From Quercus robur (taxonomy: Eukaryota > Streptophyta > Magnoliopsida > Fagales > Fagaceae), in NCBI RefSeq assembly GCF_932294415.1, contig NC_065541.1, positions 34,071,790-34,135,789 of the forward strand: a stretch of 64,000 nt of DNA, read 5' to 3'. Position 1 is the first letter of the stretch. Every line of letters starts with the position of its first letter. Both the position numbers and the translations under genes were made by a program. The notes under the pieces are model-generated. The model ran no database searches, was not told where the DNA came from, and saw only the letters and a program-made list of their open reading frames with translations. Below are positions 23,781 through 36,834 of this stretch, piece by piece.

Positions 23781-24298
23781 GAAGTGCGTTATTGTCATTA
23801 AGCTCTATTTTGCATAGAAGTATAGGCAATCATTTCAAGTAGGCTAATCTTTTGGCACACAAACACTTTACTTACTCATATCCCTTGTGCATGACTCAGC
23901 AGGTCATCTATTCATACAACATAAATTTTTTATTGCATAACTCTACAAGCAATTTTTATTATGTCAACGGATATATCACATGAGGGATGTGGTACATCCG
24001 GGTAATACCAAATTACTTTTCCTCTACAAGGCACTTAGACAACTTTGTACGTACAATACCCCTCCTCTCTCTCTTTCCCAAAGAAAATAAATATATAAAT
24101 AAACAAGGGCAAGACTTAGGTACAGTACTTAGGTGCTGTTTCTCAGGTTCCTCTCTTAAGATTCTACTATGTGGGATTTTCCTCATAAGGTTGAAGTGTA
24201 TTTTTTAGTTAAGTAGCCACATGGCTCAATCTTAAGTGAGGAACTTTAGAAACAACACTTAAAGTATTGTATCTAAATTTTGTCCAATAAATAAAATA
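23781..24298. other. Intergenic, 3' side of the membrane-protein gene
   Basis: AT-rich, with a CT tract near 24060. No coding region; probably the 3' UTR of the minus-strand gene at its right end. Confidence 0.5.
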
Positions 24299-27200
24299 TC
24301 AGTTGGATGTCTTTGCACTCCACATTTTGGAAAGCTCCTTCACCATAGGCCTCTCTTTAACTTCCACCTGCCTCTCCAAATGCCATTTCTTTGACGTATT
24401 ATCAGCCTACAAAACAAAAGTTCTAGAGTTAGTTTGTGACAAAGGTAAACTAAGTGAAAAAATACAGAACTTCTAACTAGACATACCCAGGTTTTTAAGG
24501 GAACTAGTTGCTCTTTAATCATCTCAAATTTTGGCTCTACCAGGTCTCTTCCTTTAGTCCGAAATTCATGAGTCTGTAAAAATTAAATAATAACTTCATG
24601 TAATCTTGTCACCTAGTTTCAAAGACAATCTTAATTTTAATGCAATATAATGGCTGGCAACTGAAAGGTAACATCTTCTAGAAGGGATGAAGCACGGACA
24701 AACAAAATACCGCATATTGCAAGCAACTGAGAATTAAATCTCTGATTGCTACAGCAGGATGACATTGAAAAACTTAACAGTACAAACCCAAAAACAAAAG
24801 ATAAAAGTAATAAGTCATTAAAAAAAAAAAAAAAAAACGTAATAAGTTTCAGTGATAAAAAAATGCAAAGATAAATAAACGAACATGTTACGTGGAAATG
24901 ATCTAAAAAAAAATTATAGAATCTCAATAACAGGTCAGAACATATATCATTGTGTTTGTCTGTGTATACTTGATAAACATTTCAATTATAGTCACAACCA
25001 AAAAGAGGCAAACACAGCAGGGTTCCCCAGCTGAATGAATAAAAAAAAATGGTTAAAATTTACCGAGTTCATTTTAGAAGCATTTAATCGCTAAAGCCAA
25101 ATTTGGAACTTATATAGACAGATCTAGAGTCTGTTATGGAAAATGCCATTCATAGATACCTCTAAAAGACTAAAAATTTCAACTTTCTCTATGACCTAAT
25201 TAAATACAGAGATTGTCTTTCATACTAAACCAATGCACAAGACAGAGAACACTAGAACTAATACATGGCAATAAATATATAAATTTAGGTTCAGCTCCTC
25301 TCTCATTTAAAACCCCCTCCAATTCTCTTCCATTTTTAGCCAGCTGTAAGACACTTGGTGAGGTTGGAGTGTGGTTTGGAGGTTCTTGATGTTAGGTGGC
25401 AGGAACGGTGAGGTTGGCCATGGGTGGTGACTGGGCTGTTTGTGATGAAGGGGCTGTCGAGGGAGTGGCCAACAAAATTTTTCCTTTTTATCTTTTAGGA
25501 GTTTTAGGGTGATCAGAGATGGGATTGAGGGTGATCTTGGGCTCGGGCTGCTGAGTGTGGTGGTTTTTTTGGTGGTTGTGATTCGGGGTTGGATGGAGGC
25601 AGGTAAATCGTCACTTTTATCCCTATATTTTTAACATTAGGCTGATAAGGCGGTTTACTTAACAGAATAAACCATGAAAGGGAAAAGTGCTACTTTTAAA
25701 ACCATGTGGTAGGCAAAGTGAAACCACCCAAAACCACAAGTGGATAAACTATAATCAACCCTACTCTTAAAATATAATAAAAAAGGATAATATATATATA
25801 TATATATATCCCAGTTTTCAGTAATTCATTATGAGGACACCCACTCAATTAATTTTAGGATTTAAGGCATGGCAAATATATACTTACATTCTGCATCTCT
25901 AGTTTTGAGACTGCCAGTCCAAATATCAAGGTGCCACCTCCAAATATAATTGCAGTAGCAACAGCAAATGCCTTCCCAACTGTGGAGGAAAAAAAAAAAA
26001 AAAAAACCAGGCTTGTTGATGTTGAGTTGGATAGATACAAAAAACAACCAAAGCTCGAGTCTTTTTTTCCCCCATAAATTATAAAAAGTTTAATATTGTC
26101 ATCGAGAAAAAACATTTAAAGCTCATAAGAGTTTTACTGCAGGACAAATATATGGCAAGTGCATGCAAACAATACCAACACTGATCTATACTGATAGATT
26201 TCTGAGCAACAACTGATCAGACAAGAAAGTGACTGCCCCAAATCAATGGTAAAGTCCTTGTGAAAAATTGGGGGTTCCACCAACCCAAATATCTGAATGC
26301 TGCCGAGTTTCGATATGATTTCTGATGATACATAATATTGACACCTCTTTTTTCCCCTCTCCACCTTCATGTTTAACTTTTATTCTTTATGCTATGATTC
26401 AGAAGTAGATCCCTACTTTGTTAATGGCCCGGTACCATGTGATCTCCAGTTCAAACATGAAATATAGAATAGGATTAAGACCACGGATAAATCCAGTGAG
26501 AACTATTTTTGCACTAAACAACCATATGCTGTTGAATCGTATATCACATATCTGACAGATTGGTTTTAAATAGTTTAAGTGACATTCATAACATCTCTAA
26601 GCCAGTTGTTGTGTGAAAGTAGTATTCTTTCTTAGTTGTATTAAGATCTCAATGATCAAAAAACCTCATCTGCAGCATATTAGACTCCATTTTGCTGATT
26701 TTCTTTTTTCTCCATTGAAAGTACCAAACTTTTGTTAATTCTGTTTTCTGTTTTGAGAAGAGTTACTTTGACCAATGTTAAATAAAGGGATAATAGCAAC
26801 TGTATCTGCTAAATGAAAAGAATTTTCCAACAGCAAGAGAGACAGAGAGAGTAGAACCTACTTTGAGCAAACCCTTCAGCTGCAGCCTTCAACTTCTCAG
26901 GATTAATGTGGACATGCCTATCTTGACGCAATTCATTTGCTGTGGAGGCTGAAACCGAGTGTTCTACTTGGGGAAGTTCCCACCTGCAGTTAATAAGATA
27001 GGAGATAGAATAACTAGCAGTATAAAGAAAAAGCATCTTCTCAATTTTAAACACATAGCTTAGTTTCTTCGGTAAATTACATTTTCCAAACCTCTCTATT
27101 TGTCATATAAGAATTGAACAAAGAAAAACTCAAAGCATATTTGATATAACAGGTGGAGAAATAAAAATTCAACAACTGCTTCCTGTTTCCCCAAAATCGA

Positions 27201-28042
27201 GATAAACATACCAAAGAGTTGAATTCTCATGTACCGATTCAGTGGATTGTCATACAATTCAAAGCAATTTCTTCACATACCAAAGAAATAAAAGAAGTTT
27301 TTGCCTTCTGGACGATAGTTAAGATTCAAAATTCAAATTCTACAATCTCTATGAGGTACCGACAGTTAGATGTTTCATTTCTAAACATTTCTCACATTTT
27401 CTCTGCAACCAAAGAAAAGCAAAAGATTTCCTTTTATAAGGTACCAACATCAATAAACTTTGAATTGCACAGCCTAACAATTAGAAACTCAGATGAATGG
27501 ACCTCTTTATATATCTGTGTAAGCCTCAAAAGTTAAAAAGAAAAGAAAAGAAAAAACCCAGTTGTAGAAAGCCCTCAATCATAGTTCTTAAGCCTCAAAA
27601 TTTCAACTATTTTCTCTTGCACACATATTCTCAACTACCAAACGAAACCAAAACGGGGAGAGAGAGAGAGAGAGGACCTTTTGGGGCCAAAGGTGACCTG
27701 GGGCATAGAGAGATAATCCCTGAGAGGATTGAGAGCCTTGGCAGACGAAGAAGAGGCATTGTTGGGATCAGATTGGAGAACCCATTTGGAGGTGGATATG
27801 GACGAAGAAGAAGAAGAAGAAGAAGAATTCAAGGGTTGGTAATAAATCTTGGCGGGCAGAGAGTGCCTCAAAACCTCAGGAAGGACGTCTGCTTTTGCTT
27901 CTTCCTGTGAAGAAGAAGGACCAGACAGAGAAGAAGGCTTCTGGGTTGATTTTTTCTGGGCAAGTCTGCCTACGGCTTGTTTGGTTTCCTGGAAAAAATA
28001 GGCACCTTCTTTTCCTGCTAATCTTCCCGCAAGAAAACTCAT
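24299..28042 (-). CDS. Single-pass membrane protein of unknown function
   Basis: Five exons on the minus strand: 28042-27678, 26983-26862, 25979-25888, 24573-24487, 24406-24299. All have GT-AG borders and compatible phases (365+122+92+87+108 nt), giving 257 aa. I do not recognise the family. Residues 1-30 (MSFLAGRLAGKEGAYFFQET...) could be amphipathic. Residues ~40-100 are Ser-rich with a run of nine serines, and WELPQVEHSVSASTANELRQ leads to the single hydrophobic segment AFAVATAIIFGGGTLIFGLA (~166-186). A charged, Lys/Glu-rich C-terminus of about 70 residues (FRTKGRDLVEPKFEMI, KERPMVKELSKMW) follows. The layout suggests an organelle or endomembrane protein with a long N-terminal and a short C-terminal soluble part. 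A purine-rich GA tract adjoins the first donor. The weakest points are exons 4 and 5, which rest only on splice signals and phase. Confidence 0.78.
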
Positions 28043-28508
28043 CTCTCTTTCTAGAATTCAATTTAGCTTTGTATGAATGAAAGGTGTGACCCAGCAGATT
28101 TCAAACGAGACATTTATATAGTTGTGATGGGTGGACGTTTGGATTTGGCTGATTAGTTATTAAACATCTCATAATGATTAAAATCTTTTCATTTCCATTT
28201 TGTATTGGGTTAAAAAAATAGTTTTTTTATTTTTTATTTTTTTAAACTTTTTTTTGCTACTATTCTTAGGTTTTATTGTACTTTTTGATACTATTTATGA
28301 GTCTCACTGTATTATTCCAGTCACCTTTTAGCTTTATTTATCGTACATTTAGTAAAAAGTTTTCAGTTTCAACTAAATAAGTTATTTTTAAGTATACACT
28401 TAATTTGACTTTTATTATTTCTTTTTATAAAAAAATTTATTTTATTTTAGAATCTATCTTAAGTTGACTTGGAGGAAGCTTTTTGAACAAGAAATAAGGG
28501 GCAAAGGT
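28043..28508. other. Promoter side of the membrane-protein gene
   Basis: Upstream (minus strand) of the 257-aa gene. A TATA-like string on the minus strand is seen near 28117 (ctatataaatg read from the complement), about 70 bp before the start codon. The rest is AT-rich without features. Confidence 0.4.
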
Positions 28509-28620
28509 TTTTTTTTTTTTTTTGTTTGGGTTGATAATTGGGGAGGAGGGTTTAATTCTTGAGTTCGAAACCGCTTCATTGGAAGCATCATAAATTTTTA
28601 ATTGAGTTAGAAGATTCTTA
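28509..28620 (-). mobile_element. tRNA-derived SINE remnant with poly-A tail
   Basis: Read on the minus strand: a weak A-box ctaactcaatt near 28612, a good B-box ggtttcgaactc near 28561-28572, and about 50 bp later an A run (the T run at 28508-28522). The order A-box, B-box, poly-A is that of a tRNA-derived SINE. Confidence 0.5.
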
Positions 28621-29233
28621 TTTAGTTGAGACATGGTGTGATAAATATTGAATTGGGTAAAAACACTTTTTTGATTTCTATATTTGACTATATTTTCAAT
28701 TTGATTATCAACTTTTCATAGTTTTTATTTTGGTCTATGTTTTTAAATTTACGGGTAGTTTGGTCTATGCGGTCATCCTAATTACGAAAAACCTCCCCTA
28801 AATAATGGATTGCAATACTAGTTTAAAAGTAGCATGTTATGTAAGTGAGATAATGACAAGACCAAAATGATAGTAAGTTAAAAATATAAAGACCAAAGTA
28901 AAAGTAAAATTAGTGAAAATTTGAGAACCAGATTAAATGGGGCCAAAATATGGGTTTAGAATGATTAAAAGGAGGGTTTTTTTTTTTTCTTCATAATTTT
29001 GAGTAATTAGATGTTTGGACTTTGGACTAAGAATGTGGCTTCTTACTCACATCCTAATGATAAAAATTCTTTGTTTTTTCAATAGACTTCACGCTTGCTT
29101 GCAACTATTGAATTATATATATATATATATATATATATAAGAAATTTATTTGGCTCGGAGACTTTTTATTTTGTATTTAATTTTTTGCTTTGCACACAAA
29201 ACAGATCAAGGGAAAAAAGAGAGTCAGTTTTGG

Positions 29234-29596
29234 TCTATTTGGATGCCATGGATTTTGATATGGATTTGGATTTGAGGGGGCCCAAATCCAAATTCTTTGT
29301 TTGGGTAAGTTAAAAGAAATGAATTTGGATTTGACCTCAAATCCAACAAGAATTTAGTAGGCCCAAATCCATGGATTTCAAATACCCTCTCACACGGTAG
29401 AATTTGGAAATCTCAAATGATGAATTTAGGTATCCAAACAATGGAATTTTAAATGACGAATTTCAAATCTTTCTTTGTTTAAAAAGACCCAAACAAGGAA
29501 TTTTAAAATCAAGGGATTTCAAATCAAGACATTTTAAATCAATGGATTTCAAATCCAAATCCAAATCCAAATGTTGCCATTCAAACATTCAAACAC
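29234..29596. repeat. Possible foldback element with repeated aaatcca words
   Basis: The left part reads atttggatgccatggatttt and the right part, reverse complemented, reads tttgaatggcaacatttgga. Both are followed inward by multiple copies of ggattt/aaatcc in inverted order. The 5-7-bp word recurs more than ten times. A MITE is likely but no target duplication was resolved. A (TA)n run lies just upstream at 29115-29139. Confidence 0.4.
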
Positions 29597-30055
29597 AATT
29601 TAAGGAAATTGTGGTTATTATATAATTTAATTTAAAGAGAATATATTAAGGGTGCATTTAGTGTAATTAATTCAACTTTCAACCATACTATGAGACCCAC
29701 ATGCTTGTGAGAGGCTTGTTATGAAGCAAATGCACAAGCAGAGGCAGAGCCACGTTGCCCCTTGGGGGGGCCGTGGCCCCTGCAAAAAAAAGAAGAAGTC
29801 CACCAGCCTATATAGAAATTTTAATTGGGCCCCCCCAATGATGTACATCCGCCCCCCCCCCCCCCTCCCATTTCTGTTCAATTCACTCCCAGCCCCAGCA
29901 TGCTCCAGTTTCAATTGTAGGCCTCTTTTATCTTCTAATAAAACAAAACATGGCCCCCTTATATTTAAATACCCAAAGGCACTACCCAACAAAATAACAT
30001 TTTATCATCCATTCTCAATCTCAAAATCAAAACCCTTTCTTTTGCTATTCTTTTT

Positions 30056-30246
30056 AGAGAGGTGCTACGTCTACAAAATTTTTATTGTAATTTTACAAAT
30101 CATAAGTGGTTAGTTGTTATTGGTTCAAATTTGAACCTAACACTAAGATTACTTTTTTGCTCCAACAATAACAATCAGTAACAACTTGCCACTTAAGATT
30201 TGTTATAAAAATGTTGTGAAAATATTATAGACATATCATTTCTCTT
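30056..30246. repeat. MITE family B, copy 1, nested in the hAT element
   Basis: Long imperfect inverted repeat: left aaatcataagtggttagttg, right as reverse complement aaatcttaagtggcaagttg, with outer parts acgtctacaaaatttttattg / atgtctataatattttcacaa. A second copy is at 32464-32646. It lies entirely inside 29739-31142, so it probably inserted after that element arrived. Confidence 0.65.
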
Positions 30247-30787
30247 CTTTTTATTCTCTTCTTGTCTTCTGTGTACACGCCACCGCCCACTCTACTGGTA
30301 CCAGCAACCCCCAAACAAAACAAAACTTCAGCTTAGCCCTCCTTTAAAACTTAGTCCTCACGATCCCAAAAAAAAAAAACCTGACCATTATTTTCTTTCT
30401 TTTTGCTTTCTTAAAATAAATCATTCAGAGGGTGAGTTTTCAGTTTTCTTTTCTTTCTTCAGCACTACACCTTCATCTCTTTTTTTAGTGTTTTTTTTTT
30501 CTTCTTCTCAACTATATACGCTTACTTAAATATTTACATGCACTTTAATTTTTCATAGATTTTTAGAGAAATATATGATTGAAGGCATGGAGAGGTATGA
30601 ATAACATCCATATAATTAATAATAGGAATGATGATAGGTTGACTGTTTAAATTACAATGGAAATTTTGTTTTTTTCTTAAATACGAATAATATCCATATA
30701 ATTAAGTAGAAATTTCTAATTAAGAGTTTATTTTTTAAGTTCTTTTCAGGTTAGTTTTTGAGTCATATTCTTAAAACTTAAAGAATT

Positions 30788-31066
30788 ATGAGCAAACGAA
30801 AAACAATTGATGCATTCTTTAAGAAAAAAGATGTTAGCAATTTAGAATTTAGGACACCTATGGTTGTAGAAACAAATGTGGCTGTAGAAATAAATGTTGA
30901 TACTTCAATGCCTAATAAACACCCTTCCAAATGTTCAAGAATTCAATCTGAAGAGATAGATCATGATTCAGGATCACGTAAACAAATATGTGAATTTCCT
31001 ATCAACAAACAAGATGAATCCAACGAGCTTATCTCAAAGAAGGTCCATATCAATCTAAAAATATAG
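30788..31066 (+). pseudogene. N-terminal fragment of a TTF/zf-MYM1-like hAT transposase
   Basis: 92 codons beginning MSKRKTIDAFFKKKD, the usual opening of plant hAT transposases with a TTF-type zinc finger. SKCSRIQSEE and GSRKQICEFPINKQDE fit the linker that leads to the zinc finger (family: D-PGKR-x-x-I-x-x-Y). The frame is lost near 31041: one missing base after the lysine pair shifts it, and the expected GPYQ-like continuation is still readable in the next frame for about 20 codons before the element's right end. Zinc finger and catalytic regions are absent. Confidence 0.72.
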
Positions 31067-31142
31067 ACTGTCCATACAACAATGATAATCATCGTCGTCA
31101 AAAATCGGCCCCCCCATGTAAAAAATCCTAGCTACGCCCTTG

Positions 31143-32042
31143 CGCACAAGATACTTTCTTGATTGGAAATATGAGATTTTTCTGGCTACCTTTTGGTTGT
31201 TAGGCTTAAAAAACAATAATAAATTTAGAGATACATCTTTTTCACAATTGTTGTATTGGTAAATTCTGATTCAAGAACAACTAAAATGATGTTAGTGGTA
31301 GTTATATTGAAAGATATGTTATAGTAATCATAATTAGTTACCTCAACAATTTATTAAAAATATTGTGAAATTATTTGTATTTGTAGTATTGTTAAACAAC
31401 TAATTGTAACTATATTTGGATTAAATATTTTTGTTACTTTTTAATATACATACCAAATTTTGTATTAATAAGTGTTAATTATTATATGACTCTCAAACAC
31501 ATGTTCTATGTATAATTTTAAAATGAAATAAACTTGACATTTAAACATTTAGGATAAAAAACTTATTGATATCATATCATTTTGATATTTTGTAAGTACG
31601 AAAGATATAAGAATATAATAAAATTATGTAATCCAACAATTAATTTGGCAGAATATAGTTTCAATAAAAAGTTTTGGAGTGGTGTACCTTAACCTAATAC
31701 ACACAAGGGGAAACAATTTATTCAGCAAAAACAAAATATTAAGAATAAAAAACAATTCATTCAATAAAATTAAGAGTCAAGCATCGCGGTTATTTTTAAT
31801 TAATGTCTGCAGTCCAGCAATCTTTTTCTTGGGGACCAAGCAGTGAGGCACAATGTCTATTTTATTTTGTATGCCCAGACTAGAGCAATCTTTTTCTTGG
31901 GAACCAAAGCAGTGAGGCACACAACAATGTCTATTCTATTTTGAAAAAAAAAAAAAAAAAAAAAGACTCCGAAGCATGTTCAAAGATAATCGTCCAAAAA
32001 AAAAAAAAAAAAGAAAAAGAAAAGAAAATTAGCGACGATAAC
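31143..32042. other. Intergenic, with short tandem repeat and MITE fragment
   Basis: 31560-31690 resembles the right third of MITE family A (gagtggtgtacctt end). At 31815-31942 a ~65-bp unit is present twice (core gcaatctttttcttgggg / gcaatctttttcttggga, then cagtgaggcac and caatgtctatt). Two A-runs lie at 31944 and 31997. No gene. Confidence 0.6.
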
Positions 32043-32440
32043 GAACAAAATTTAGTCACAAAATTGGTTGTAGCTTTAGGTTACAACTTTACACAATATC
32101 TTTTTACTGAAGGTGAATTTTGACAAATCCACTGTTGGATTACATTTTTTTTTATATATTCTCCATACTTACTAATTTTTAAAAAATTAAAAATCAATAG
32201 CTATGTCATCAATAAATTCTTTAAATTGCAAGTTTTTGTAGTTTATAATTATGCATAAGTTATAAGATAATAGATCATATAGTAAATAATATCCGATTGA
32301 CACAAAATTTGACATGTGTATTAAGAGCGTAAAGAACATGCAATTTAACGGTTAGATTTTCAAAATATGTAGTATTGTTTATTTTATTGAATAAGATTGT
32401 AGCCTTTGGCTACAATCAATTTTCTAGCTAAATTTTGTCC
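32043..32440. repeat. MITE family A, copy 2 (inverted relative to copy 1)
   Basis: The reverse complement starts GGACAAAATTTAGCTAGAAA and carries the same interior blocks as 7793-8132; the other end is gaacaaaatttagtcac. Copies 1 and 2 share both ends. Confidence 0.68.
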
Positions 32441-32463
32441 AATGACAATATTCTTTTTGGCTT

Positions 32464-32646
32464 TGAAATGCAACTTTCATAAATGTAAGTCCACAACATT
32501 TTCACAACAAATTTTAGGTGGTAGGTTGTTACTAGCTATTACTAGTGGGTAAAAAAATAATTTTAATGGTAGGTTCAAATTAGAACTAGTAACAAATTGA
32601 CCACTTAACCTTTATTGTAAAAGCGTTGTGACGTATCATTTCTCAT
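32464..32646. repeat. MITE family B, copy 2
   Basis: Shares with 30056-30246 the inverted ends (ccacaacattttcacaacaa; acgtatcatttctca) and the middle tgttactagctattactag / aactagtaacaaattgacca. It ends about 18 bp before the solo LTR that follows. Confidence 0.6.
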
Positions 32647-32664
32647 TTTTTAAATTTATGCAAG

Positions 32665-34123
32665 TGGTGTGCTGTCGAAAGCAACCAAAAATAAAACCTA
32701 TACTCCTAAAAATATATGTAGTAATGCGAGTAAGGATCGTTCCCATGGAGAGTATCTAGCCTAGTTTTATGCTACGTGAACAAAGAGAGGGGGGGGGGGG
32801 GTTGGAGTATAATGAAAACAATTTTAAGGAAAAAAAAAAAAAAAAAACAACAACAACAACTAAGGAACAGTTCAAATTAAAGTATCGAAATTAATCAAAA
32901 GAACAAACCTTGGTCTAAGTCAACATCCACCATCGGAATTTTACAACTAATTATCGATGCAAGTATATATCAATTCACACTTTAAATATTCACCATCGGA
33001 ACAATTTTCTTATCTCTCCTTAGTCGTAGTTAATTAGAAAATAAGCGATCTAATAAACCCTAACTACTAAACAACCCAAGACAAGTGCTAAATGTTTAAT
33101 CTAGTAGTAGCCTTAAGAATTAGAGAGATCAATGAAACTAAACAACACAAGCACAAGCGGTTGCATTTAATTTAGTCGAGCATTCTTCCTAAGATCTAGT
33201 AATTTCTGATGCAGCAAATCATTTAATCTTGGTTGCTTCACAAGTTAGAGAGATCAAACAATTACGGATTTGATATCTAACCTAGTAGTAGATTGCAACG
33301 AACAATAAACTAGTAGGCCTCCTAGTAATTAAACGAGACAATCATGAAAACAGGCAAAGAAGAACATCTGATATTCAAAACATAAATTGAACAATAAAAA
33401 CAAATTAGATCTTACAGTTTTATTGATTCCCAGACTTCAGTTTCCTTCGACTAAGTATAAAAGTTTAGCCACACAAGGCCATGAAGAAAACTCAAAGGAG
33501 AAAATCAGAGAAGAGGGGAGAGAGAGGCGTGTTTGTCTAATTCTGATTTCCCCTCCCCTTTTACACGTTAATTCCCCCTTTCCCAAGCCTACAAAATCTC
33601 TTAAAAATATTATAAATAATAATATCCAAATTTGACTAATTAGGGAAAAATATTAAAAATAAAACAAAGTTCTAATATAACTAGGAAAGTGGTGTTTTTC
33701 AGCTGGAATTTTCGTGCATCAGATCTGGAAGCTTCCAAATATAAACCGCATCAGATCTGCGTATTGCAGGCAAAGGAACATTCCAGAACGTCAACAGTGC
33801 AGGTGCAGCAACTTCAAGCCTGATTTCGATCTTGATGCAGCCCGTATCTCTCAAAACTCAAAATATGAAAGTTGTAGAGCTTTGTCTTGGAGTTCCATAG
33901 CATCTTGAATCATCTCAATCGGAGCTCGGATGAGAGAGTTAGGCCCAGATTATGAAGCGATGTCACAGCTGTCCAGAATCGCCCAATTAGCTACGTTTTG
34001 CACTTAATGCCTCCATTTGCATCCTAAATCAAAATATAAGAATAATGAGTACATTTAGGCACCAAATAAATATAAAAGACTAAACATTAAGGGAGAAAAA
34101 TATGATATTTTGCATTCTCATCA
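32665..34123. mobile_element. Solo LTR, 1459 bp, with 5-bp target duplication
   Basis: Begins TGGTGTGCTGTCG and ends TTTTGCATTCTCATCA, so TG...CA, and is flanked by gcaag on both sides (32660-32664 and 34124-34128). The interior has the phrase gtaaggatcgttcccatgg, often seen in plant Gypsy LTRs, and no coding frame, primer site or second repeat. This is what remains after LTR-LTR recombination. Family not assigned; Gypsy is likely. The short frames at 33387 and 33714 are not genes. Confidence 0.72.
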
Positions 34124-34128
34124 GCAAG

Positions 34129-35356
34129 TAAAAATTCATTTATAAGAGATAAGTACAACAATCTTGAGATTATTAGCCAAAGAAGCAGCTATATAAGTCT
34201 CCTATCAAAAGGTGGAAGAGTGCTTATTGGAGAGGTTAATCCAGACCTCCCTCTCTCTCTCCTAAATGGTGAGCTTGTGGACCCTAGTTAGCCCAAGCTT
34301 CCTCAAATGTGACCTAATTGGAGGCTTGCCTATGACCGATTTTTAGAAGATGAAAATTTTTAGATTTGATAGTTCAATTCTACTTGATAGTTCAAAAAAA
34401 AAAAAAAAAAATCTACTTGAATATTTTCCTTATACAAAAAAAGAAAAAGAAAAAGAAAAAGAATTGAATATTTTAAATGTCATGATACTTAATATACTTA
34501 AATTTATAACATTAACTACGAAATAAATCAATTTGGACTGGTGAAAATTCTTTTCTAGTTGGATTATCTGTTAGCATTTTGAAATTGTAGTATATTGAGG
34601 ACTTTTCTTGCCTTTGTCCACGTGAAACTACATGATTTGCTCACTATTGCTAACTTGGTGTCACATTAGCATAGCACAAAGAGTCACATTAGCACAATAT
34701 TAAAAATGGGGTTAAATAATTGCAAGATCTTAACTAATTTACACAACTTGGGTTTATGTCCACATCTTCATTGTACAATTTGGGCCCATTTGAATGTTTA
34801 TTCAACAAATGGACAAGGGTCATATAGGATAAGGTGAGGTGATAATCCTATATTTTGACAAAAGTAAGCCTGTTGCATGTTTTTGTTATTCTTATTATTA
34901 TTATTACTACTGTGTAGCCTTTGCATATCCACGAGTACAATTAAAAATAATTATAATTATACGGTTTAAATTATACATTTTTTTTGAGAAGAAGTTCAAA
35001 TTATACATGGTATTTGTTTACATTTAAAAAAAAAAAAAAATCATACATTTCTAATATATCTAATGGTTTCTCATTATATATATGATTTAGAATTTAATTA
35101 GTTTTATACTTTTTGGGTTTTACACCCAATAATTTACTTGCCACAAAAATAAAAATTTTAGATGGACACGTGGTGGAAAATTGGACTCCAATTGAAATCC
35201 TAATTAGAATCTAATTGGATTTGGAATCTTTGATTTTTACACTCAATAATTCACTTGGCACAAAATAAAAAATTAAATGGGACACGTGGCGCAAAATTGA
35301 AAACACAATTAAAATCTAATTGGATTTTCTTTGGGTCTTGACTATTAATATGTGTA

Positions 35357-35391
<35 letters not shown>

Positions 35392-35639
35392 GTCTACAAC
35401 CATGAAAAGGGGCTTTCCAGGTTTCGTAACTAATTGAATTGTGAGAATATGATAATCTCTTTCATGAATTATTAGAACCCAACAGGTCGGACTCATACTT
35501 TACTAGATCTTCTGTTTACAAGAGAGGAATTTTCTATTGAATGGCACATGGTTCTGCATTGACAAGTAACAAGAAAGGAAGAAAGAAATATTATATCACT
35601 TCTTTTCTATACTGATTGAAATTGCGTTGTTGTGTCAAA
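34129..35639. other. Intergenic, with a ~120-bp tandem duplication
   Basis: Around 35113-35335 a unit is present twice: tttacacccaataatttactt ... gacacgtgg ... aaaatctaattgg, and tttacactcaataattcactt ... gacacgtgg ... aaaatctaattgg. CACGTGG is a G-box core, present in both copies, but no gene starts nearby. A (TA)n microsatellite lies at 35370-35391. No coding region. Confidence 0.6.
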
Positions 35640-35893
35640 AGAAGGATAGCTATATGAATTCGGTATACTCTAAAGAGACCCTCGGTACCATTATTGAAGA
35701 TCTCACAAAGATGAAATCTCAGTGAATTTCCATTTACTGATCCTATCTTTCACAGAATCAATCTCCCCTTTTACTGCACATGAATATGTGGAGCTCGGCA
35801 TGTCTAGAAGCATGGGACAACGTTCTTTTGCTGATATTATTACCAGTATTCGATACTGGGTCATTCATAGCAAACCTATACCTTCCCTATTTA
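35640..35893 (+). pseudogene. psbE: Plastid psbE leader and truncated psbE
   Basis: From the ATG at 35800 the frame reads [17 protein letters not shown], the start of cytochrome b559 alpha subunit, after which it breaks. About 160 bp upstream look like the plastid psbE leader. Only about the first 30 of roughly 83 residues are present before the sequence changes to psbD near 35900. In plastid genomes psbE and psbD are far apart, so this junction arose after or during transfer. Non-functional. Confidence 0.82.
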
Positions 35894-35899
35894 CTTGAC

Positions 35900-36817
<918 letters not shown>

Positions 36818-36834
<17 letters not shown>

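Larger units (their letters stand above)
29739..31142 (+). mobile_element. hAT-type transposon with TTF-type transposase start, 1404 bp
   Basis: The left end is CAGAGGCAGAGCCA and the right end as reverse complement is CAAGGGCGTAGCTA (9 of 14). Flanks tgcacaag (29731-29738) and cgcacaag (31143-31150) match at 7 of 8. Both subterminal regions are C/G-rich (ggggggccgtggcccc; cggccccccc). It encloses the start of a transposase gene at 30788 and a nested MITE at 30056-30246. The rest of the transposase, including the hAT dimerisation domain, is deleted, so it cannot move itself. Confidence 0.82.
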
